Origin: Sciurus carolinensis
Taxonomy: Eukaryota > Chordata > Mammalia > Rodentia > Sciuridae
Reading direction: 5' to 3'
Length of the DNA stretch: 64,000 nt
Assembly: GCF_902686445.1 (NCBI RefSeq)
Contig: NC_062227.1
Location: forward strand, 26,280,777 to 26,344,776
Shown here piece after piece: positions 24,801-35,250 of this stretch. Below the pieces are notes generated by a model. The model saw only the letters and a program-made list of their open reading frames with translations. It searched no databases and was not told where the DNA came from. Position numbers and translations under genes: made by a program. How positions within the stretch are numbered: position 1 is the first letter of the stretch; every line of letters starts with the position of its first letter.

Positions 24801-24979
24801 CACTATCTAGCTTGGCAGTCTACTGGAATCCATCTCAGTTCCTTCTTTGTTTACCACTTAAAAAGATAAATTCAGGTTGGGAGAGAAATAAGTACTTTCC
24901 TTTTAAAATACTGATACATTGAAGAATACCTTGTTATTCAAAGGCAATCATGTGACCCAGCATGGGCATTGTCTGGACA
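21881..24979. other. Unassigned AT-rich DNA
   Basis: No gene, RNA or repeat family recognised. Pyrimidine-rich segments at 22490-22570 and 23140-23400 give spurious frames (for example 23054-23416). AT-dinucleotide-rich sequence lies at 21880-21920. Confidence 0.45.
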
Positions 24980-25092
24980 GTGGTTAGAAATGCAGAATCT
25001 CAGGATCTACCCTCATATACTGAATCACAATCTGTATGTTAACAAGACCCCCATGAATTTCATATACACATTAATGTTTCAGAAACACTGAT
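24980..25092 (+). mobile_element. MER5A-like hAT DNA transposon
   Basis: 'ggttagaaatgcagaatctc', 'atatactgaatcacaatctg' and 'cacattaatgtttcagaaac' match the order of this short non-autonomous hAT-Charlie family. The terminal repeats are eroded. Confidence 0.65.
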
Positions 25093-25194
25093 TTAATATT
25101 TTGCTTACTTTTCCATAGGGGGTCACCCCACACAGGTGTCAGTGGTTTCCTGGAATGAGTTTAATTGAGGCTATTTTCTTTCTTAATTAATTCA

Positions 25195-25790
25195 TTAATC
25201 TATATCACAGCTAATCCTCATAACAAATCTTCAAGATACCTTGGTGCTTATATTGCAGGTGAGACAGGACAAGCTTAGTAACTTATCAAAGTTCACAAAT
25301 CTAATAAATGATGAAGATGTTGTACCTGGGTCTGGGGGTTTTAGTCAACTTTTGTATTGCTGTGACAAAAATGCCTGACAAGAACAACTTAGAGGAAACA
25401 AAGTTTATTTGAGGTTGATGGTTTTAGAAGTCTCAATCTATAATGACTGACTCCATTGCTTGGGCCCAAGGTAAGGGCCCCGTGGGGGAAAACTGCTCAG
25501 TTCATGGCAGGGTCAGGAAGCAGAGAGAGTGGGAAGGGACAGCAGGGATATGTACCCCTCCAAGCTATACACTCAGTGATACACCTAATGTAGTTATGCT
25601 CCACTTGCCTACAGTTACCACCCAGTCATTCAAACTAGGATGAATTTGTTAGGTTATAGCTCCCACAATCCAATCTTTACCTCTGAAAATTCCTGAATTA
25701 ACACAGAAGCTTTTGGGGGACACCTCACTTTACCTCTCACATCCAAACCATAATACTGGGTCTGACTGATTCTCAAGTCTTTTTATCAGT
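25195..25790 (-). mobile_element. MIR split by an LTR
   Basis: Reversed MIR ('cagctaatcctcataacaaa', 'gcaggtgagacaggacaagc', 'cagggtcc'-like end as 'acctgggtctg') runs to about 25334. It seems to resume after the LTR as 'ctgggtctgactgattctca'. The repeated CTGGGTCTG (25326-25334 and 25756-25764) marks the insertion. Confidence 0.6.
25335..25755 (-). mobile_element. Solo LTR, MaLR/ERVL-like
   Basis: On the plus strand, 'gtattgctgtgacaaaaatg', 'cctgacaagaacaacttaga', 'gctcagttcatggcag' and 'cttttgggggacacctcac' end in 'cacatccaaaccataat'. This is the reverse of the LTR seen at 17773-18210. There is no internal region. The 66-residue frame at 25443-25643 is incidental. Confidence 0.82.
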
Positions 25791-25912
25791 TCCTATGCTA
25801 TGTTGCTTTTTCTTGAATGTAATTGTGGGTAATTATTTATGCACAAAGAAAATAAAGCCCATTTAAAAATAAGGTTTGTAAGAAGAGCCCTTTGGAGTGT
25901 ATTCAAAGAAAT

Positions 25913-26075
25913 AGGTCAGCCAGGTGCAATGGCATACACCTGCAATTCCAGTTACCCTGGAAGCTGAGGTGGGAAGACCTTGAGTTCAAGTCCAGCCTGA
26001 GCAATATAGCAAGACCCAAGGTTGAAAAAAAAAAAAAAAAAAAAAAAAAGAAAAGAAAAAGAAAAGAAATGAAGG
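25913..26075 (+). mobile_element. B1-like monomeric SINE
   Basis: 'gccaggtgcaatggcataca', 'cctgcaattccagttaccct' and 'tcaagtccagcctgagcaat' lead into a pure A run (26024-26049) and an A/G-rich tail. No ID half follows, so this is a 7SL-derived monomer rather than the dimer seen elsewhere. Confidence 0.8.
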
Positions 26076-27360
26076 AAAGAGGAGAGAAAAAATATCCTAA
26101 TAAGTCTTTCATTCAAAGGTTATTGAAAATACTGTTTCACACTTTGCTGGTGATGAAGTAAAGAAGTGGTGAAATATGGTTGGTTCCCGACTTTTGGTAT
26201 AACAGGAGATTGAAAGAGGACCTCATCCTTTATGCACATACTTCATCCCATCAACTGACTTACATCTTGCTGCTGAGGCATGCTCCATCTGTTCAAGCTA
26301 GTACTGGGGCAGGTGCTAAGAGCAGTACTGATTGTGTTCTGTTGAGGCTGCCCATATGCCTCCACACAAGGTCTAGTTCAAGAGCTGTAAAACTATTTGC
26401 ATTTGCAATCTATCAGATGGCTTTGAACAAAACCAGTGCCAACAAGACTATTTGAGTGCTTTATATTTGCCAAAAGAGTATAGAACTTATAAATTCCAAT
26501 CAAATTATTTAAAAATTCTGTATTTTCAGAAAAACTATATTTTCCAGGGAGGGGTGCAAGTGAAGAAATCCTACAGAGCATTGGGAAATGACCCTGAACA
26601 ATTTTGTTCTTGGAAAACTGTTCAGCCACAGAAATAGGGGAAAAACCCCAGGGCGTGCTGGAGGATCCTGTGTGGCAGTAGCCCTAGGGTTGTAAACCAC
26701 AGGGACCTGTTGCAAGCTGGGTGTCATAAAATGTGGGCTGTGCAAGCTGCAAAAACATTCCTTGGAGAATAGACATCTTCAAATGAGCAATGGTTTAGGA
26801 GCATAAAGTGAGCATGGGACAAGACCCGTGTCTTTGGGGTAGAACTGGGTTTGGAAGGGGTACAATTTTCAGTTGAGTGAGGGCAGAATTACTGATGCTT
26901 CTTGATTGGTGTCTGGGATGTTCTCACACTTAAAGGGGACTCCTTTGGCTCATTCTTGTAGAGGGTGTGTGTTTGTTGGAGGAGGACACCTGCCTCATGG
27001 AGGACTCGTTCCTCTCCCCTGGCCCATCCTGCTTTCCCTAAAGTGACCTTCAAGTTCAGGAGATGTCCTAGCCAGATTTGCCACCAGGGAGTAGGGCCTG
27101 TTAGCGGCGCTCTCCTCAGGCTCTCCATAGTCATTCTCTTTCTCAGGCTCTCTCCTTAAAGCTAGCAGAGGACTCTGGCGGGAGAGAAGTCAAGGACCTC
27201 AAGGACGGAGATTCAACTTAACTCCTCCCCTCAGTTCACAGCTAGCCGAAGTCTAAGAACTCGGAGTCGGTCTCTAGAGTAAAGCTCATCGAGTTTAAAC
27301 AAACCAAAAGGACAAACCCATCTTAAATGTCAGTCCAGCATCCACGGGGGCGAGTGACAG
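26076..27360. other. Unassigned DNA upstream of the CpG island
   Basis: No gene or repeat recognised. Base composition becomes GC-richer from about 26980. Short frames at 26180-26455, 26393-26629 and 26889-27134 have no recognised content. Confidence 0.4.
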
Positions 27361-27399
27361 CAGGTAATTAGAAGCAATTAGTTGTTCCCCTGCCGGGAA

Positions 27400-28560
27400 G
27401 CCGGGCAATTACCTTTCTCTCTCTTCTCCTTCCGTCCTTCCTCTTCCCATGCAAGCGGTAGAAGTGCTCTGCTCCTCAGCAGCAGCATACGCCGATCTGG
27501 CACAGGAATGAGCGATGAACTGAGCGGGGATTCGGTCTCCTCCTTCCGCCGCCGCGGTGGCCGCGGGCGCAGCAGTGCATTGTGGAGGCAGAGCGCGCAG
27601 CGGTGGCTGGAGCTGCGGCCCGGGATCGCGCGGCGGGGAGCTGTCCGAGGTGCTGACCGTCCCGCCCGCGGCCCGCCGGCGCCCTGCGCGTCCACCTGCA
27701 CCCGACCCCGCCAAGTCCTGGCCTTCCTCCTACCCATCGTCTGCCTGTCTTTCTCTCTTAACCCAGGAGCTGAAGGAAATCATGGTGTTCGCCCCAGGTA
27801 CACTCGCACCTTGCTTTTTCACCAGGTGTGCCGGCGGGGAGTCGGTTAGAAAGGGGGAGAGGTTAAGAAGAAAAGGCCTTTTCCTTAGGATCTGCGCGTT
27901 TAGAGTTGCTGTTAGGGTGTGACGGGCTGGAGAGTACCTCCGCCTGTAGACTTCACCCCTCTCCCCAGTCCCGCCCCATCTGTCCTCTAAAAACCTGCAG
28001 CCCTCCCTCGTCATCGTCCCGCGGCTCCGCTTTCTGCCTGGCTCTTCCGTAGCCCAATCTGAGCGCAGGCACCTTGAGAACTGGGACCTTCACCAGCAGC
28101 CCCACCACCTACACCATCGGGAGAGTGAGAGGTGAAGCAGGGTTAGTGGACTTCCAGCTGCTTCGGTGGGAATTTCCTTCGCTACTTCATCTCCCTCCAC
28201 AGTAGTGGTAAAGTGACCCGGTTCCTCCAGGCCTTCCAAGGAGAAGGAGGCTAAGTAGGCGAAGTCTGGGAGAGTGAGACGAAGGGCAGAGGAGCGACAC
28301 TCTTAAAGGGTGAAAACTACAGCCAGAGGCTGCAGCACAAAGGCTGCTACTGCGGCGCCGCTGGTGGTTGCGGCGTCTTCGGGAGTAGGTGATGAAAGAC
28401 CTTGGTCTCTGTGCTGTTGTCTGTGGTTACAAGTTGGCAAAGAGTCAGATTTGTTTGCGGTTGGCCGACTTACCCTCGCGTGTGTGCATGTGTTTTCGGG
28501 TGCACTTCTCTGGGGCAAGGACCTGGGTGTGTGTCGGTGAGGTGGGGCTGTTAGGAAGTA
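27400..28560. promoter_or_regulatory. CpG-island promoter of an unidentified gene
   Basis: This is the only strongly GC- and CpG-rich block in the window, densest at 27530-27700 ('ccgccgccgcggtggccgcg', 'gcggcccgggatcgcgcggc'). Flanks are AT-rich and CpG-poor. Upstream, two ATTAG homeobox-type words lie at 27366-27382 and a C/T-rich tract at 27415-27450. Such islands normally mark vertebrate promoters. Transcription direction is not proven. Long frames on both strands here (up to 155 residues) are expected from high GC alone and are not called. Confidence 0.7.
27767..27797 (+). CDS. Possible first coding exon end (or 31-bp exon), gene unknown
   Basis: ATG at 27782 has A at -3 and G at +4, a strong Kozak context. 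Five codons (MVFAP) lead to CAG|GTAC, a good donor at 27797/27798. A C/T-rich tract ending 'taacccag' just before 27767 also looks like an acceptor. The exon may therefore start at 27767, or extend upstream into the island as exon 1. No downstream exon was found here, so any gene would have a long first intron. The protein is not recognised. The alternative is coincidence. Confidence 0.25.
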
Positions 28561-29109
28561 GAGGGGAAAGCTGGTCATTTTTAACGCTCAACTCTGCCTG
28601 ATAGATAAAAAGTTCTCTCCGTTGCTCCTTCTTGCTCTCTCTCTCTCTCTCTCGATTTAGGCTCCATTTTCATCAACTTCTGCGGTGGGAAACAGGGAGT
28701 GGGAAAGAGTAGGTGAGCTAAACTCTAGCTTTGTTATGGGTCTTTAACTGGAAAGGTTGGCTTGCATTTGCTGTGGTCTTGGGCCACAGATAGCTGGGGA
28801 GGAAAAGCATAATGTATTTTTTTAAAGGAAAGGATTCCAGACTGGTTTTTAAAAAATGCATTTAGCAAAATTTGAGAAGAGGAAGTTAGCTTCCCACTCC
28901 TCCTCTTCAGGATGGTAGCTGAGAAAGCAGGTTGAAGTTTCTGTCATTTCTGAGGCTTAAGGCCGTAATGATTTTTAAAGGAATGTCTTAGAGAATTACC
29001 CCTCTCTGGCCAAACTAGATAATTCAAGATAAGAAACTATTCTGTACAGTAAAGGATATTCAATAAACAAAGGATAAGTAGAGTTGGAAAACAGCATCTC
29101 TTTGCTGCT
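28561..29109. other. Unassigned DNA after the CpG island
   Basis: A (CT)n tract lies at about 28635-28653. Composition falls back to AT-rich. No exon or repeat recognised. Confidence 0.45.
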
Positions 29110-29275
29110 TTTATAAACCACTTAACACTTGTCTGTTTTTATTTGATCTTCCCATCACCCAGTGAAGTTAAGGAATACCATCCCTATTTTACTACCTCAA
29201 AGGAGACTGATTCCAGATAGTCCTGCCAGGTAGTGATGTAGTTGTCTGACCTTAGGTTCAGTCTCTTTCTCCCAT
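29110..29275 (-). mobile_element. MIR-like SINE
   Basis: 'gatcttcccatcacccagtg', 'tccctattttactacctcaa' and 'gtctgaccttaggttcagtc' follow reversed MIR order. Confidence 0.6.
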
Positions 29276-29613
29276 ACTTCAGAGTGTTCCACTACCTTCC
29301 CTGACTACAGGAATAGCTGCTTATTGGTTCAGCTAAGATATAGCCAAAGGCAAATCAGATCCTTCCATCTCTTAAGTAGGAGGCAGTGTGGTGTCCAGTG
29401 TTAGAGTTATTAGATGATTTTTATCTAGGCATATTCTATAAGCATGATCATGGGTAAAGGATAGTATAATGAACAGTGGGGAATTTTTGGGAGGGAGGGA
29501 ATCAACTTAACTTAAGTAGTAATTAGAACAGGGTTTTACTTTTCTAAGTTACTTTCAAGTTTGGTATTATTGTTTATCTGTGTAGGGGGAAAATAGAAAT
29601 GATTCCTGTCAAA

Positions 29614-29947
29614 AAATGGCATTAATTGCAATCCCAAGAACCAAAGACCGAATATTTTCTCTGATATGCAGATGTTAATTCACAATAAGGGGGGTAATTT
29701 GGACTAGACAGAGGGGAGTGAAAGGAGAGGAGGAGAGGGGACATGGGGATAGGAATGATAGTAGAATGAATCGGACATTATTACCCTATGTGCATATATG
29801 ATTATGTGTCCTGTGTAATTCTACGTCTTGTACAACCAGACAAACAAGAAGTTATACTCTATTTATGTATAATGTGTCAAAATGCATTTTACTGTCATGT
29901 ATAACTAATTAGAACAAATGAAAAAAATTTTAAATGGCTTTAATTGC
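29614..29947 (+). mobile_element. L1 3' end with near-perfect 16-bp TSD
   Basis: AAATGGCATTAATTGC (29614-29629) and AAATGGCTTTAATTGC (29932-29947) differ by one base. The insert reads 'gaaccaaagaccgaatattt', 'ctctgatatgcagatgttaa', 'gaagttatactctatttatg' and 'taactaattagaacaaatga', then an A-rich tail. About 300 bp of 3'UTR only. Confidence 0.92.
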
Positions 29948-30140
29948 TGACTGTGTTGGCACACGCCTAAAGTCCTAGCAACTGGAGGCGGGAGGATTGT
30001 GAGTTCAAAGCCAGCCTCAGCAATTTAGCTAGGTCCTCAGCAACTTAGCAAGACCCTATTTCTGAATAAAATATAGAAAAGGACTGGGAAGGTAGCTCAG
30101 TAGTTAAGTAACTCTCAGTTCAATTCTTGTACTGAAAAAA
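29945..30140 (+). mobile_element. B1-dID SINE
   Basis: Abuts the L1 end. B1 half: 'ctgactgtgttggcacacgc', 'gttcaaagccagcctcagca'. ID half: 'gggaaggtagctcagtagtt', 'agttcaattcttgtact'. Then an A tail. Confidence 0.85.
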
Positions 30141-30306
30141 GGCATTAATCAACTTATATAGGATAGGTACAGAAATCTATAAAAGAAACCTATAAACAAT
30201 TTTTGAAACATTTCTTTAATTCTGAGGTTTCCTTGAAACCTCTTATTGCATTTTGGGACAATAAGAACAGGGTGCTTAAATGTGCTGTTTTACCTTCCCA
30301 CTAACA

Positions 30307-30453
30307 GCTCATATGATTTGTGTTTTTTTTAAGTTTATTTTTATTTTTATTTTTTATTTTTTCTAACTGGTTATACATGACAGTAGAATGTATTTTGACA
30401 CATTGTTCACAAACCAAAGGCTGAATGTTTTCTCTGATAAGCTTATATGTTTT
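30307..30453 (-). mobile_element. Tiny L1 with inverted 5' part (twin-priming form)
   Basis: The plus strand 30330-30405 is the reversed L1 3' end ('ggttatacatgacagtagaa', 'tgtattttgacacatt'). Directly after it, 30410-30440 reads an upstream 3'UTR piece in the opposite sense ('caaaccaaaggctgaatgtt'). Degenerate repeats (gctcatatgattt at 30307, gcttatatgtttt at 30441) may be the duplicated target. Confidence 0.65.
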
Positions 30454-31605
30454 CTAACTCATAGAGTGATATTATTCTGAAGGAAAATGAGAACAATGAG
30501 TTGCTTTTGAACCCTGACAGATTTTCAGCACTATACTCTCACTTCTAGCATATTGTTCTTCTAAATATCTATAATTTTGGAATCCAGATGTTTTGTACTG
30601 GTTCAGGGGAATACTCTCCCACAACTTTACTCTAAGGTAACCTAACATTCAGGAAGGGGAGGAATAGACCACATGCTAAGATCACTTCAAAATTAATAAA
30701 AGGGTAAAAATAGCAATAAATTAGCAATGAGCTATTTATAAAATTGGGTTAGTGGGTACTGTGTTTTTCAAAACACATTGTAGATTTTTGGATTTTAACA
30801 AAAGTAAGCAAAAACCCTGAGATATAATTCTGGACTTGCTAAATGACCTGTTTTTAGTGCTCTTCTTTCTTTGTCTTAAAAGCAAAGGTGAACAGTCATG
30901 AAGATTCATGTAGTAAGCTTTAGTCCACAAATACAAGGAAACAAGGGAGAATTGGAATGGGGCTCTATATTTCTCTAGTTGAAATTAATTCTTATCATAT
31001 GGTATAAAATATATTCTTAGTTTCTAGTTCCAGTTAAACCAAGGACTTAAGGAATAGAACTTAAGTTGGGCAGGATCTTTGGATGGTTTCTAGTTTGTGT
31101 AGCACAGACAATTCAATTCTATACCTTTCCTCTCTCTTATATCATTAGTAGGCATTGAATTTTAGGAGGATTTTAATTTTGTGCAAACTAATTTTTAAAC
31201 TCCTTAAAGGTAAGGACCCATAACTGTTACTTTTTAAAGGATTTAGATACCTGAAGTCTATCACTCATTATTTCTTCCCTCTAAGGGATCTATACAAAAT
31301 TATTAACAGTTAAATGAGGAATAAAGCATATTAATTTCTCTGTAAGTACCTAAAAAATGAAGGTTAAGGTAAGTTGGAGCAGATGGCTTAGGCTAAAGGC
31401 TAAAATGAGGCCTTGCTTCCTTTTCCTAAATATCTTTATTTTTCCACCTGCCATTTCCCAAAACGGATGGTAAACATATGTCTAGAGCCTTATGAGAAGA
31501 TTTATATTCATGTCATGAGGGCTAAAAGAAGGGCAGTACAACCCATACACAGAAATACTTTTGCTCCCATTTATAACACTAAATTGACCCAGGTTACTTA
31601 GTAGT
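30454..31605. other. Unassigned DNA
   Basis: No gene, RNA or repeat family recognised. Frames at 30736-30936 and 31413-31601 lack recognisable content. Confidence 0.45.
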
Positions 31606-31610
31606 GTGAT

Positions 31611-31815
31611 TGTTTTGCTCAGCTTTTTCACTGCTGTGATCAAAAGACCTGACAAGAGCAATTTTAGAAGGAAAAGTTTATTTTGGGGAATCACAGTTTC
31701 AGAGGTATCAGTCCAGGGACAGCCAGCTCCCTTCCTCAGGGTCTTAGGTGAGGCAAGAATATCATGGAGGAAGAGTGTGGTGGAGGAAAGAAGCTGGGAG
31801 CATGACACCAGGAAG

Positions 31816-31846
<31 letters not shown>

Positions 31847-32073
31847 CGCTCCTCTCAACATGACAAAATATAAACCCCCAAAGGCACCGGCAAAGACCCA
31901 TCTCCACCATCCACACCTTACCTGCCTATAGTTACCACTCGGTTAATCCTTATCAGGGGATTAATTCACTGATTGGGTGAAGGCTCTCATAATCCAATCA
32001 TTTCTCTTCTAAACCTTCTTGCATTGTCTCACACATGAGTTCTTGGGGGACACCTCATATCCAAACCATGAGA
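31611..32073 (-). mobile_element. Solo LTR, MaLR/ERVL-like, with 5-bp TSD
   Basis: GTGAT flanks it at 31606-31610 and 32074-32078. The interior ('ttcactgctgtgatcaaaag', 'cctgacaagagcaattttag', 'ggattaattcactgattggg', 'ttgggggacacctcatatcc') is the reverse of the LTR at 17773-18210. It holds a (GA)n tract at about 31820-31846. The 144-residue minus frame is incidental. Confidence 0.88.
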
Positions 32074-32078
32074 GTGAT

Positions 32079-32894
32079 CATAACAAAAATTCCATTTAGG
32101 GGAAAATAAAAGTGTGGAGAGGAGATATTTGGTTTTCCTATGCAGGCTGTTGCTTTTGTTTGTTGAGTGGGTATAGCAAGGCATTCTTTTCTATTTAAAG
32201 ACAAGTGGGAAAAAGAAAGAAAGACCACTGACTGTGATATTAAAGTTGACAAAGTACACAAGAGAAGTCAGGGCGTTCCTTGGTCTATTTCCAGGAGGAT
32301 AAAGACGATATGCTCACAAATCTTTTTAGTGACAGTTTCACCCAAAGAATTCTAAACTCTGAACATTCAGATTAGTAACTTCTGCTCGGAGGAAGTGCTA
32401 ATTAAGAACAGAGAATAAAATGGAAAGTGAGGACAGAAGGTGCCTTATCTCTGGGTAGTTCCCCACTTCCCCCAATGATTATATATTTCAGGGATTAATG
32501 GACCTCTCTTGTGGATGAGCTCAATATATATACTTGACTTGTTTGGATTTACTTCAAGTCAGATACTTTGTCAGCAAAAAATTATTTTTTGTATATAAAT
32601 TAGGCAACCTATGGTGATAAGAATTTCATGAGGGTATAAAATACTGTAATTATAGCAATTAGACAAACATTGACATCTAAGCTTAGTGTGAAGAGTACTT
32701 AGCACCAATATTTCTAGAAAAAGTTATCTAAGATACTTAAGAGAATATTTATTGCAAGGTAGTTATAACTTTTTATTCATTTATATAAATCTCTTAACAA
32801 ATCCTGAGAGATTGATGAATAAATTATATAGCAGAATGTCTTAACTGATGGGTTTATAATCTACCAGCTCAATAAATTCTCTTCTGTTAGCATA
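32079..32894. other. Unassigned AT-rich DNA
   Basis: No gene or repeat family recognised. Confidence 0.45.
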
Positions 32895-33127
32895 GTTTTT
32901 TAAAAAAATATTAATTTATAACTAAAAATTTATGTACAATAGAATTGATCTTTTTGGCATATAGATCTGTGAATTTTAATACATGTGCAGATTCGTGTAA
33001 TGACCACAGAACAATTTCATTGCATTATTTTTTTTTTCATGTTACATTTTATCAGTGAATCCTTTCCCTAACCCCTAATCCCTGGTTATCTCTGATTAGT
33101 TTTCTGTTCCTAAAGAGTTGCTTTTCC

Positions 33128-33297
33128 AGGCTAGGCATGGTGATGTATGCTCATATTCCAGCTACTCAGGAGTCTGAGGCAGGAGGATGGCAAGTTTGAG
33201 GCCAACATGGGCAACCTAGTAAGACCCTGTTTCAAAATAAAAAATAAAAAAGGGTTGGGAATGTAACTCAGTGGTACAGTGTCCCTGAGTTCAATCC

Positions 33298-33352
<55 letters not shown>
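33128..33352 (+). mobile_element. B1-dID SINE with (CA)n tail
   Basis: B1 half ('ggctaggcatggtgatgtat', 'gaggcaggaggatggcaagt') and ID half ('gggttgggaatgtaactcag', 'gagttcaatcc') end in a (CA)n microsatellite at about 33299-33352 instead of an A tail. Confidence 0.88.
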
Positions 33353-33356
<4 letters not shown>

Positions 33357-33366
33357 TATGAATGGA

Positions 33367-33738
33367 AAAATAGAATCTTAGTCCATTGGGACTGCTACAA
33401 CAAAATACCATAAACTGGATGGTTTACAGACAAGAGAATTTTATGTCTTACAGTTCTGGAGGCTAGGAAGTCCAAGACAGACCAAGGTGCAACAAATTCA
33501 CTGTCTGGGGAAAAAATACTTCCTCATAGACAGCCACTTGTCACTGTAGTCTCATATGGCAGAAAGGTGAGGGATCGCTCCTAGACTTCTTTCATAAGAG
33601 CATTAATATTTTAGGCTCTGCTTAGTAACATAATCATCTCCCACTGGCCCCATCTCTTAATACCATCATCTTAGGAGTTAGAAGTTCAACTCATGAATTT
33701 GTGGGGAGGGGCATAACCAATCAGACCACGACACACTG
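33367..33738 (-). mobile_element. MaLR-type LTR (MLT1/MST-like)
   Basis: The plus strand has 'cttagtccattgggactgct', 'acagttctggaggctaggaa', 'ctcccactggccccatctct' and 'aactcatgaatttgtgggga', ending in 'aaccaatcagaccacgacac'. This is the reverse of an older MaLR family than the LTR at 17773. It sits within the old L1. Confidence 0.72.
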
Positions 33739-34334
33739 TGTAATCTTTGGAGACTGGCTTATTTCACTCAGTGTAACGTGTTATGTGGATCATAAGTTCT
33801 TTGTTTTTTATTCTTGAGTAGTATGCCATTGTATGGATATACCCAAAGGTGTTTATTCCTTCTTCCATTGAAAACCATTTAGGTTGTTCCCAGTTTTTGC
33901 CAGTCTGAATAAGGCTGTATCAAATACCCCTATACATTTGCATGTGAACACAGACTTTCATTTATCTAGGAATTATACCCTAGACTTGGAACTGCTGGGC
34001 CTTGTAATTAGGTGAGCTTGCTCCTCTCTAGACAGTTAGACCATGTTTACATTACCTCAAACAATGTATGAAAGTCCTAGCTGCCCTAAATCTTTATCAT
34101 TCTAAAAGCTGTTGTAATGGTATTCATTGGGGTTTGAATTTGCATTACCCTAATGACTAATAATTGTGGACCTTTATTCTCAGGATCCTATTTGCCATAT
34201 ATTTTCTTTGATGGATGGTCTGTTCAAATCTTTTGTCTGTTTTTTGGGGGGAATGTTTGTTTTCATAATGTTGAGTTTTGAGATATATGGTCTACAAATA
34301 TTTTCTCCCATTTTGTCACTAGATTTTTTAATGT

Positions 34335-34545
34335 TTTTTTGGGAGGGGTGCTGGGGATTGAACTCAGGGGTACTTGGTCACCAAACCACATCCCCAGTCC
34401 TATTTTGCATTTTATTTACAGGCAGGGTCTCACTGAATTGCTTAGTGTATCACTTTTTCTGAGCCTGACTTTGAACTTAAGATCCTCCTGCCTCAGCCTC
34501 CAAAGCCGCTGGGATTACAGGCATGTACCTCTGTACCTGGCAATT
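34335..34545 (-). mobile_element. B1-dID SINE
   Basis: ID half reversed ('gtgctggggattgaactcag', 'ccaaaccacatccccagtcc'), then B1 half ('gcagggtctcactgaattgc', 'gatcctcctgcctcagcctc', 'gctgggattacaggcatgta'). Inserted in the old L1. Confidence 0.9.
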
Positions 34546-35149
34546 ATTCATGTTTTTAACACTATCTTTTATCAGAGTAAAAGTTTTTACTTTCAATAGT
34601 CTAAGAATTTTTACTTTTGGTCATACTTTTGATGACCTATTTTAATTAATCTTCGGTGCTAAAGAAATTTTCTCACATTTTCTTCTCAAAGCTTTATAGT
34701 TTTACATTTGGATCTGTGATCCATATCTAGTTGATTTTTAAATTTTTTATTAAAAATTAAAATTTTTATTTTTTTATAATTGTACTTATCTATGGGCTGT
34801 AGTGACATTTTAACACATGCATATAGATATACTGATTAAATCAAGATAGTTAGCATTCCTTTTCATCATTTTCTTATGTTTGAAGACTCTTCTAATTCTT
34901 CATAAAATGTGTAATTATCCCTGTACTGTGGAGCACTGAAAATTATTGCATCTATCTGTGCTTTGCTATTCATTATCCAACTTCCCTCTATCTGCCTCCC
35001 CCTCCACCCTTCCCAGCCTCTAGCAATCACAATTCTACATTCAGCTTGACATTTTTTAGCTTCTACATATGAGAGAGCAACATGGTATCTTTCTGTGTCC
35101 AGCAGATTTCACTTAATAAAATGTTTCATTCTTTTTTTCTGAGAACATG

Positions 35150-35250
35150 ATTTTATTCTTTTTTATTAGTTCATTTTAGTTATACATAGTATTAAATTTC
35201 ATTTTGACATAATTATACAAGCATGGAATAGAATTTGTTCTAATTCATGG
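35150..35250 (-). mobile_element. Short younger L1 3' end nested in old L1
   Basis: 'tcattttagttatacatagt' and 'tcattttgacataattatac' repeat the L1 3' end seen at 5222-5290. They break the older L1 between 'aataaaatg' and 'tatagctgactagtattcca'. About 100 bp, with no firm duplication. Confidence 0.6.

Larger units (their letters stand above)
32895..34740 (-). mobile_element. Ancient L1 3' region in four pieces
   Basis: Old L1 sequence on the minus strand at 32895-33127, 33353-33366, 33740-34334 and 34546-34740. It is interrupted by a SINE, an LTR and a second SINE. Continuity shows in 'gtcatatgaatgga' right after the first SINE and 'ggcttatttcactcagtgta' after the LTR. Later come 'ttgaatttgcattaccctaa' and 'ctagttgatttttaa'. 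No intact frame remains. Confidence 0.75.

Noticed and set aside
27382..27849. 155-residue plus frame and overlapping minus frames of 101-119 residues
   Set aside because: High GC removes stop codons. The R/A/G/P-rich composition on both strands is typical of a CpG island rather than protein.
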